A stretch of 12,467 nucleotides of DNA. Origin: JBGPHT01 sp041484525. GTDB lineage: Bacteria; Acidobacteriota; Terriglobia; Bryobacterales; Bryobacteraceae. This document shows positions 1 to 5,988 of this stretch, one piece after another. The stretch lies in NCBI GenBank assembly GCA_041484525.1, contig JBGPHT010000201.1, positions 1 through 12,467 of the forward strand. Reading direction: 5' to 3'. Below the pieces are notes generated by a model. It saw only the letters and a program-made list of their open reading frames with translations, ran no database searches and was not told the DNA's origin. How positions within the stretch are numbered: the stretch's first letter is position 1; each line of letters starts with the position of its first letter. A program made the position numbers and the translations under genes.

Positions 1-1150
1 CCAGCAGTCGCTTCAGGATGTTGTCCCTTCCTCGCAAATGAATTCGCCTCATGCCGCCGGTTTCGTACAGATGCGCGAAGCTCCTCTCGGTCAGTTCGCT
101 GCGCAGTTTCTGTAATCGCTGGTTGCGTTCTCCTCGCACACATCGCCGATTCTCATACGTCCGCTTCTGCTCCTCCGCCTTCCCCGCGCCCTGCCACTTC
201 CGCCGTCCTCGCTCCGGTTCGGGTATGTAACTCCGGGCTTCCTGTAGGTGCAATTCCTTCAGCACGGCACCGCTGTGATAGCCCTTATCTGCTACCACCT
301 CTTCCACTCCCTGTTCCTTGATTTCGCGCGCCGCGGCCTGTGCCACTTCCAGCGTCTGGTGGATCGTGGTGGTATCTCCCTGGTCGGCCGGTTGCAGCGT
401 CATCGCCAACAGCGCTCCAGTCGTCAGATCCACGGCGTGTTCGGCTTTGTGCGCCAGATGCGTACGCCCATCCTTCATCTTCGTGATCCGCGCATCCGGA
501 TCGCTGGGGCTCTTCCATTCCCGATTGGATCCCTTCTTCTTCCGCTTCCGATCCAGGCGCGCTAACTGTTCCCGCGTCGGGTTCTCGATTCCCGCCGCCT
601 GGGCCAGTTCCGTCAGATACTCGTTGTAGCTTTGCCCGTTATCGTGCCTCACGATGCTCTTCATGGCCGCGTTGGCTTCCAACGTGGTGGCGTCGATCGA
701 GACCGTCCGCCCGCTGATCAACCCCTCTTCCGCTAAAATCTTCAACGCCCAGCGGAACACAGCCTTGTGCGTCTCCAGCCAAAAGAGACGCCGCGTGCGC
801 GAAATCGTCGAATGGTCCGGCGTGGCCTCGTCCAGCGCGTAGCCCAGAAACTTGCGTAACGACAGCGAGTCCGCCGTCCGCCACGCGATCCCTCGCTCCG
901 AATCCAGGCCTTCGAAGTAGCCGATCAGAAGACACCGGAAGTACACGCCTGGCGCCATGCTCGGCCGGCCATACGGGCTCTTCTTGTAATACTTCTGGCA
1001 AAGCCGCTCCACCTTGGCATCGAACTTGTGCTCATCCAGAATCTGATTCAGTCGGTCGTAGACCGCGTTCCCAGGGGTTTGGACCACGTCGCTCGTCGCG
1101 ATCCACAGATCCTGCTGCCGCTCCCGCTTCCGCCGCGTTCCCATCGCCAT
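1..1150 (-). CDS. IS1182/IS5-type DDE transposase, C-terminus cut by window edge
   Basis: The minus-strand frame is open without a stop from the ATG at 1150 to the window edge (383 codons), so the protein is partial at its C-terminus. An in-frame TAG at 1156-1154 limits the start. AGGA lies only one base before the first ATG but 7 bases before a second ATG at 1144, so residue 3 may be the true start. The N-terminal third (about residues 50-125, with YFRCLLIGYFEG and ATPDHSTISRTR) resembles the InsH/DUF772 domain of IS5/IS1182 transposases. The likely catalytic triad is D153 (in SIDATTLEANA), D288 (in ADKGYHSG) and E355 (in TERSFAH), followed by the typical GGMRRIHLRGRDNILKR stretch. These proteins usually run to about 450-480 residues, so roughly 80-100 are missing. 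No frameshift or internal stop is seen in the visible part, so it may be intact. The IS1182 assignment is from motif memory. Confidence 0.9.
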   Translation of the reverse strand, partial: MAMGTRRKRERQQDLWIATSDVVQTPGNAVYDRLNQILDEHKFDAKVERLCQKYYKKSPYGRPSMAPGVYFRCLLIGYFEGLDSERGIAWRTADSLSLRKFLGYALDEATPDHSTISRTRRLFWLETHKAVFRWALKILAEEGLISGRTVSIDATTLEANAAMKSIVRHDNGQSYNEYLTELAQAAGIENPTREQLARLDRKRKKKGSNREWKSPSDPDARITKMKDGRTHLAHKAEHAVDLTTGALLAMTLQPADQGDTTTIHQTLEVAQAAAREIKEQGVEEVVADKGYHSGAVLKELHLQEARSYIPEPERGRRKWQGAGKAEEQKRTYENRRCVRGERNQRLQKLRSELTERSFAHLYETGGMRRIHLRGRDNILKRLL

Positions 1151-1200
1151 GTCCTATAGACGCTCACTACATTTACGAGGTCACATGTTTTGGCAAGAGA
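1..1200 (-). mobile_element. Partial insertion sequence (IS1182/IS5-like), one end outside the window
   Basis: The transposase gene implies an insertion sequence whose transposase 5' end lies to the right. The other terminal inverted repeat is outside the window, so the right boundary cannot be fixed by matching ends. The limit given (about 1200) is only a guess that allows a short untranslated end upstream of the start codon. No target duplication can be tested. The stretch 1151-1330 between this gene and the next holds the IS end, unassigned flanking DNA and a small hairpin. Confidence 0.55.
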
Positions 1201-1290
1201 ATCTGACTACTGCCACGGGCTGCTAGAGCGCAATCGCCTTAACCAGGCTGGCCCGACTCCGAGCTTTGTTCAGTCAAGTCTTCATCTTCG

Positions 1291-1309
1291 GTTCCGCGAC
1301 ACGCGGAAC
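1291..1309 (-). terminator. Small perfect hairpin downstream of the propeller-protein gene
   Basis: GTTCCGCG (1291-1298) and CGCGGAAC (1302-1309) form a perfect 8-bp stem with a 3-base loop, starting 21 bases after the TAG of the upstream minus-strand gene. No run of U follows on either strand, so it does not meet the standard intrinsic-terminator pattern. It may end or stabilise the transcript, or be chance in GC-rich DNA. Confidence 0.35.
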
Positions 1310-1330
1310 ACCGGCGCACAGGTGCTTTTT

Positions 1331-3991
1331 CTATTGACCGGCAGGCATCTCGAGAACCCGCGCCCTTTGCGTGAGTTTGCTCCCGCCTGCTTCGAGCGTG
1401 ACGACGTACTCGCCCGGCGGCATCGCAGCTCGTGCCGGCCCGCCGCGGCCTCCACCACCACCTCCTCCGAATCCGCCGACGGCCTCCGTCGCCACGCGGT
1501 TGATTCCAGCCTTCTGCGAGCCCGGCAGAGTACGGACAACCTTACCGGTCAGGTCTGTGACAGTAACCGTGACAGGTTGCGCCGCATCCTGATTCAGGTA
1601 GTAGTAAATAGTCAGCCCGTTCGGCTCATTCGGTGTAGTCGGGAAACTATCGCCTAGAAGCCGGTAGTTACCCTGCGCGCCCTCACGGCGTATCGCCTTC
1701 GGTTTCACGGTGAACAGATAGGGGCCCCGCAGGTGCTCATCGGTCATCTCGCGGATGGGCGCGATATTCACCACCCAAATACCGCGGCCGTATGTGCCCA
1801 CCACGAGATCCTGCTCACGAGGGTGCACCACCATGTCCGTGACCGGCGCCGGTGCCATGTTACTCTTCAGCGCCACCCACCGCGCGCCGCCATCCGTCGA
1901 AACATAGACTCCGATGTCGGTGCCGGCAAACAGCACCGACGCATTCTGCGGATCCTCAACGATCGAGTTGACCGGCCACTGCGGAAGGTTGCTCGAGATA
2001 GTAGTCCAGGTTGCGCCGAAATCGGTGATCTTGAACAGGTAAGGCTTGAAGTTGTCCTGCCGCCGTCCGGTCTTGGCGACGTAAGCCGTCCCCGCAGCGA
2101 AACGCGAAGCGTACACGCGGCTGGTCCACACGTCCTCGGGACCACCGGCGGCAGCGATGAGCTTCGTCGTGTCGGTCCAGTTAGCGCCGCTGTTCCTTGT
2201 CACTTGCACCTTGCCGTCGTCTGTGCCCACCCAGATGATTCCGGCCGTCACCGGCGACTCCGAGATAGTCACGATAGTGCAGTACTGAATCGAACTGCCG
2301 GCCGCGCTGCGATTGGTCTTGTCCGGATCGTTGGTCGTAAGGTCAGGGCTGATCTCCTGCCAGTGATCGCCGCGGTCCAGCGAGCGGAACAGTAACTGGG
2401 CCCCGGCGTATAACGTTTGAGCATTGTGCGGCGAGAGCACGAAGGGAGCGATCCAGTTGAACCGCGCCGGCGGCAGGCCCTGCGCACGCGCCGGCACGAT
2501 GCGCACCCGCTGCCGCGTCTTCTGGTCGAACCGTCCGTGGCCGCCGAACTCCTGCGTGTTGTAGACCCAGCGGCTGTCGGTCGGGTCCACCTGGTTGTAC
2601 ATTCCGTCGCCGATCCCGACCGTCACCCAATCTTCGATTCCGACGCTGCCGGACCATCCGTTGCTCGGCCCTTTCCAGCTCTCGTGATCCTGCAGGCCGG
2701 CGTAAATGTTGTACGGGGTCTCCATGTCCACGCCTAGCGCATAAACCTCGCCGCCCTTGATGGTGAGGCGGTGCTCGTTGGTCTTACCGCCGTCGAAGGA
2801 CTGGAAGACGCCGCCGTCCGACGTCGCGATCATACGGTCGGAATCCTGCGGATCGATCCACAGCGAGCGAAAGTCGCCGAATGCGCGGGCGAATGTTCGC
2901 GGCCCTCCCCGGCCGCCCCACGTCTTTCCGCCATCGTCGGTGTGGTTGTAGTTCGACCCCGTGACCCAAACCCTGTCGGGATTATTCGGATCGACGATAA
3001 TCTGGTTGAACGAGTAGCCCGCCTTGCCGCTGACGTCCACCTCGTCGGGATTCACTTTGCGCCAGGTCGCGCCCGCGTCATCCGTCCGATAAACCTGGCC
3101 GTTGATCGTCGCGTTGGGATTGGTGGCGCCGGGCCGCAGATTGTGATTGTCGTACACCGCATAAAGCGTATTAGGCTTACTGCGGCAGATGTCGATACCG
3201 ATGCGACCCATGGGCCCTTTTGGCAGTCCGTTGGTCAACTCCTTCCAATTGCCGCCGCCGTCCGTCGTCTTATAGATGGCGCTTCCCGGACCGCCATCGT
3301 TGATCACCCACGCCAGGCGTGTGTGTTCGTAAGTGGCCGCGTAAAGGACCTCCGGGTTGCCAGGGTCGCGGACCAAGTCCACGGCTCCGACACGGTCGCC
3401 GATATAGAGCACCTTCTTCCACGTCTTGCCCCCGTCGGTAGTTTTGAACACTCCGCGCTCGGAGTTCGGCGTCGCCAGATGTCCCAGTGCCGCGACGTAG
3501 ACCGTATCCGGCCGGGCCGGATGGATGACGATACGAGCGATGTGCTGCGTGTCTTTCAATCCCATGCTCTGCCAGCTCTTGCCGCCATCGGTGGATTTGT
3601 AGACACCGTCGCCCCAGTAGGCGCTGCGCGTCGCCGAGTTGTCGCCGGTTCCAACCCAGACCACGTTCTCGTCGGACGGCGCCACCGCGATCGCGCCCAT
3701 TGAGTAGATACTCTGGCTATCCATGACCGGCTCGAACGTCACGCCCCCGTTCGACGATTTCCAGACGCCGCCAGTGCGCAGAGCCGCGTAAATTGTATTC
3801 CGGTGCGCCTTCGCGGGCGTCTCCGGAATTGCCACGCCAACCGTCCAGGCGCCCGCGCGGAACGGTCCCAGGTTCCGGTAGGTGAGCCCATTGAGCAGCG
3901 CTTCGTTGAGTTGTGCCGGCGCTCGAGGCGCCAGCATGGCGATCAGAACGAAGCCAATACTAAGGTTGGAAATGAAGTGCCTCCGGTTCAC
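1331..3991 (-). CDS. Secreted VPS10/sortilin-like Asp-box beta-propeller protein (886 aa)
   Basis: The chosen start is GTG at 3991, because AGGAGG lies 7 bases upstream and translation then begins with a clear signal peptide (residues 1-26, ending APA before Gln27). An ATG in the same frame at 4279 would read through the cytochrome c gene and adds a sequence with no leader character. The mature protein opens with the LTYRNLGPFRAG stretch typical of bacterial VPS10/sortilin-N (BNR) proteins. At least ten Asp-box-like repeats (S/T-x-D-G-G-x-S/T-W and variants) appear near residues 79, 133, 182, 241, 302, 351, 398, 537, 655 and 698, which fits one large or two stacked beta-propellers. Residues 775-886 look like a FlgD/Ig-like beta-sandwich, interrupted by a glycine run (840-851). 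Family members are often annotated as glycosyl hydrolase, but no sialidase catalytic set is seen; extracellular binding or peptidase-associated roles are equally possible. The substrate is unknown. Confidence 0.9.
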   Translation of the reverse strand: MNRRHFISNLSIGFVLIAMLAPRAPAQLNEALLNGLTYRNLGPFRAGAWTVGVAIPETPAKAHRNTIYAALRTGGVWKSSNGGVTFEPVMDSQSIYSMGAIAVAPSDENVVWVGTGDNSATRSAYWGDGVYKSTDGGKSWQSMGLKDTQHIARIVIHPARPDTVYVAALGHLATPNSERGVFKTTDGGKTWKKVLYIGDRVGAVDLVRDPGNPEVLYAATYEHTRLAWVINDGGPGSAIYKTTDGGGNWKELTNGLPKGPMGRIGIDICRSKPNTLYAVYDNHNLRPGATNPNATINGQVYRTDDAGATWRKVNPDEVDVSGKAGYSFNQIIVDPNNPDRVWVTGSNYNHTDDGGKTWGGRGGPRTFARAFGDFRSLWIDPQDSDRMIATSDGGVFQSFDGGKTNEHRLTIKGGEVYALGVDMETPYNIYAGLQDHESWKGPSNGWSGSVGIEDWVTVGIGDGMYNQVDPTDSRWVYNTQEFGGHGRFDQKTRQRVRIVPARAQGLPPARFNWIAPFVLSPHNAQTLYAGAQLLFRSLDRGDHWQEISPDLTTNDPDKTNRSAAGSSIQYCTIVTISESPVTAGIIWVGTDDGKVQVTRNSGANWTDTTKLIAAAGGPEDVWTSRVYASRFAAGTAYVAKTGRRQDNFKPYLFKITDFGATWTTISSNLPQWPVNSIVEDPQNASVLFAGTDIGVYVSTDGGARWVALKSNMAPAPVTDMVVHPREQDLVVGTYGRGIWVVNIAPIREMTDEHLRGPYLFTVKPKAIRREGAQGNYRLLGDSFPTTPNEPNGLTIYYYLNQDAAQPVTVTVTDLTGKVVRTLPGSQKAGINRVATEAVGGFGGGGGGGRGGPARAAMPPGEYVVTLEAGGSKLTQRARVLEMPAGQ

Positions 3992-4037
3992 GAAAAATCC
4001 TCCTATTACGTCGCTCCGATATCCGGCTTGACGGCTC

Positions 4038-4066
4038 AAATTATCAGGGCGCTGAGGTCCTGTCAA
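4038..4066 (-). promoter_or_regulatory. Sigma70-like promoter upstream of the propeller-protein gene
   Basis: On the minus strand a perfect TTGACA (4066-4061) is followed by TAATTT (4043-4038) after 17 bases, or by GATAAT (4045-4040, five of six consensus bases) after 15. Transcription would begin near 4031, leaving a leader of about 40 bases that includes the AGGAGG at 4004-3999. This suggests the propeller gene can be expressed separately from the soxC-cytochrome pair located 130 bp upstream. Confidence 0.5.
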
Positions 4067-4121
4067 GTCTGGGACGTGCCCAAATGACAGGCATGTAAGC
4101 GATTTCGCGGGTTCGGCGCTG

Positions 4122-4658
4122 CTAGCGCACGCCCTTCTTCTTGCCGCCCGTATCCGGCCGTGGATCGGCGACGAAGCCGCCGCGATTCGGCATCCGGACC
4201 TTCGGCAAGCTGCGCGCGTCCATGACGGCATCCTCTTGCACGATGCCGCTGAGGAACAATACGTACGCAGTGACCGCATAGACCTGGTTGGCCGTGAGCG
4301 TACCCGGCTTCTCGAACGGCATGGTGCGGCTTACGTAATCGAAAATAGTCGTCGCGTACGGCCAAAAGCTGCCGACGGTCTTGATCGGCTTGGGATTCTT
4401 CAGACTTCCCTGGCCACCCGCCAGCGGGACACTGTCGCGTCCTTCGCCCTTCTCACCGTGGCATCGTGCGCAGCGGTTGGAATATATTTCTTTGCCGATG
4501 GCGGCAGTTCCGCTTCCTTCGGGCAGGCCCTTCCCGTCGGGCGACACAGAAATATTCCACTGGCGGATCTCGTCCTCCGTGGGAGCACGACCGGCTCCGT
4601 ATTTTGGCGACTGCGCCAGCATCGTCGCCGAGACCGCGAGCAGCAGCAGGCTACGCAT
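4122..4658 (-). CDS. Monohaem cytochrome c, SoxD/SorB-like electron acceptor
   Basis: This 178-aa protein has an N-terminal signal peptide (about residues 1-15, MLA before Gln16) and one haem site, C63-A-R-C66-H67, with M113 (in RTMPF) as the probable distal iron ligand. The stretches VGSFWPYATTIFDYVSR and MPNRGGF resemble the cytochrome partners of SoxC-type sulfite dehydrogenases (SoxD, SorB); this comparison is from memory of the family. SoxD is usually a larger dihaem protein, so this is a short single-haem version. The ATG at 4658 was chosen because GGAG lies 8 bases upstream and the leader begins there; a longer frame reaching 4880 lies inside soxC. The gene overlaps the end of the SoxC-like gene by 8 bp, so translation is probably coupled. 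It would accept electrons from the molybdenum subunit in the periplasm and pass them to the respiratory chain. Confidence 0.9.
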   Translation of the reverse strand: MRSLLLLAVSATMLAQSPKYGAGRAPTEDEIRQWNISVSPDGKGLPEGSGTAAIGKEIYSNRCARCHGEKGEGRDSVPLAGGQGSLKNPKPIKTVGSFWPYATTIFDYVSRTMPFEKPGTLTANQVYAVTAYVLFLSGIVQEDAVMDARSLPKVRMPNRGGFVADPRPDTGGKKKGVR

Positions 4659-5859
4659 TGGACACACTCCCATCGGCCGCCACCTTCCAGGCCTTGATGC
4701 CGTTGTAATGGTATTGCGAATTGACACCGCGCACGGCAACCAGGGCTTCCTTGGAGGGCTGCACGTACCCGGTATCATCCGTCGCGCGAGATTGCAACTC
4801 GACTTCGCCGCCGTCCCAATTCGAGGGCAGGCGGAAGCGGGTGAATGCCTTCTCGATGCGCGGCTCCCCGAGAGCGGCATCGCGCCACGTGCGGCCGCCG
4901 TCTGCCGAAACTTCGACGCGGGCGATCCGTCCGCGGCCCGACCACGCCAGGCCCTGGATTTCGCAGAAACCCGGCTTGAGCTTGTGCCCGCCCGACGGAT
5001 AGGTGATCAGAGACTTCGCCTCCATCACGAACGTGAACATGCGCGCGGTGCCGTCGGGCATGAGGTCGGTGTAGTGCGACGTTTCGTCACGCACCATGTA
5101 CGGCTCCTCGACGGCCTGGATGCGGCGCAGCCACTTCACGTTGATGTTCCCTTCCCAACCGGGAACCACCAGCCGCAAAGGGTAGCCCTGCTCAGGGCGC
5201 AGCGCTTCGCCACTCTGCCCCCAGGCGACCAGCGCATCCTGCATGGCTTTCTCGATCGGCAGGCTCCGCTGCATTTTGCACACGTCGGCGCCTTCGACGA
5301 CCAGCCACTTCGCCTGCTTCTGAACGCCCGATTCCGACAGGAGCAGCGACAGCGGCACTCCGGTCCATTCGCTGCAACTGGCCAGTCCGTGACTCTGTGT
5401 CGCGGTGGCGCCGGTCTTGGGGCCCCATTCGCTGCTGCTGTTTCCCGCGCACTCCAGGAAGTAAATGTGCGAGCTGGATGGCAGACGCCGGAGTTCCTCC
5501 ATGGTGAAAGTCGTGGGGCGGTCAACCAGGCCGTGGATCAGCAGACGGTGCGCGGCCGGATCGATCTTCGGCACGCCCGCGTGGTGGCGCTCGAAATGGA
5601 GCGACGACGGCGTCAGCATGCCGCAGGATTCCTGCAGCGGAGTCCGGCTGGAGGCGGTTTCGGGGTACCGCGTGTCGGGCAGCGCGCGCTTTGCGGTTTC
5701 AAAGGAAGACCGCTCGCCGTACGCGCTGACCGGCGTGCCCAGCATTCTCGGGCCAGTGTCTTCGACCGTCGCGGCGCGCTTGCAGGCGGCCAACGCGGCA
5801 GCCCAGGCAGCCGTCAGCCCAAGCCATTGGCGGCGTCCTCGGTGGTGATCTTCGTTCAT
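4651..5859 (-). CDS. SoxC-like molybdopterin sulfite dehydrogenase, Tat-exported
   Basis: This 402-aa protein belongs to the sulfite oxidase family: an Oxidored_molyb domain (about residues 75-250) and a Mo-co dimerisation domain (about 270-395). C137 in FLECAGN is the expected molybdenum-ligand cysteine, and R91/H93 in HFERHHAGVP match the conserved R-x-H near the cofactor. The ECAGN motif is followed by SSSEW rather than the arginines of animal and SorA-type enzymes, and HGLASCSEWTGVPL follows, which favours the SoxC branch. The start at ATG 5859 is supported by GGAGGG 6 bases upstream; the longer frame to 5937 lacks such support. The leader has R9-R10 in GRRQWLG, a Tat-like motif, and then L23-A-A-C26, which fits a lipobox. 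The probable reaction is two-electron oxidation of sulfite or protein-bound sulfane sulfur, with the overlapping cytochrome as acceptor. No soxXYZAB gene is nearby, so free sulfite is the likelier substrate. Confidence 0.9.
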   Translation of the reverse strand: MNEDHHRGRRQWLGLTAAWAAALAACKRAATVEDTGPRMLGTPVSAYGERSSFETAKRALPDTRYPETASSRTPLQESCGMLTPSSLHFERHHAGVPKIDPAAHRLLIHGLVDRPTTFTMEELRRLPSSSHIYFLECAGNSSSEWGPKTGATATQSHGLASCSEWTGVPLSLLLSESGVQKQAKWLVVEGADVCKMQRSLPIEKAMQDALVAWGQSGEALRPEQGYPLRLVVPGWEGNINVKWLRRIQAVEEPYMVRDETSHYTDLMPDGTARMFTFVMEAKSLITYPSGGHKLKPGFCEIQGLAWSGRGRIARVEVSADGGRTWRDAALGEPRIEKAFTRFRLPSNWDGGEVELQSRATDDTGYVQPSKEALVAVRGVNSQYHYNGIKAWKVAADGSVSNA

Positions 5860-5884
5860 GCCGTTCCCTCCGGATATGAGGGCG

Positions 5885-5913
5885 ATTGTACTCCAGATAA
5901 CAGCCGATGCCGA
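5885..5913 (-). promoter_or_regulatory. Possible promoter for the soxC-like operon
   Basis: Minus-strand TCGGCA (5913-5908, four of six -35 consensus bases) and TACAAT (5890-5885, five of six -10 bases) are 17 bases apart. Transcription would start about 20 bases before the ATG, just ahead of the GGAGGG ribosome site. The divergent gap 5860-5988 should also hold the plus-strand promoter, but only a poorly placed TTGATC-17-CACAAT was seen for it, which would start transcription inside the ribosome site. Confidence 0.4.
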
Positions 5914-5988
5914 CTGCTGCGTGCCGGAGGGGTCCAAGTATCGTATTGATCATGAGCCGTTGGAAGCGCACAATCGGGAGGGGCAGAC

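Noticed and set aside
1190..1657. A 155-codon plus-strand frame crossing the IS-propeller gap
   Set aside because: Most of it is antisense to the C-terminus of the propeller gene, and it has no recognisable motif or ribosome site.
2771..3703. A 310-codon plus-strand frame opposite the propeller gene
   Set aside because: It covers Asp-box repeats on the other strand, and its Val/Arg/Asp-rich sequence is what the reverse of such repeats gives in GC-rich DNA; no ribosome site or domain was seen.
3992..4279. N-terminal extension of the propeller protein to an ATG at 4279
   Set aside because: The extension is read out of frame through the cytochrome c gene, and the GTG at 3991 has a strong AGGAGG and a signal peptide right after it.
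4381..5949. A 522-codon open frame on the plus strand opposite the cytochrome c and SoxC-like genes
   Set aside because: It is antisense to two genes with clear family motifs and shows no recognisable domain. Long shadow frames are expected in GC-rich coding DNA.
5946..5974. TTGATC-17-CACAAT as a promoter for the PHP hydrolase gene
   Set aside because: Transcription would begin inside the ribosome binding site about 8 bases before the ATG, leaving no usable leader.
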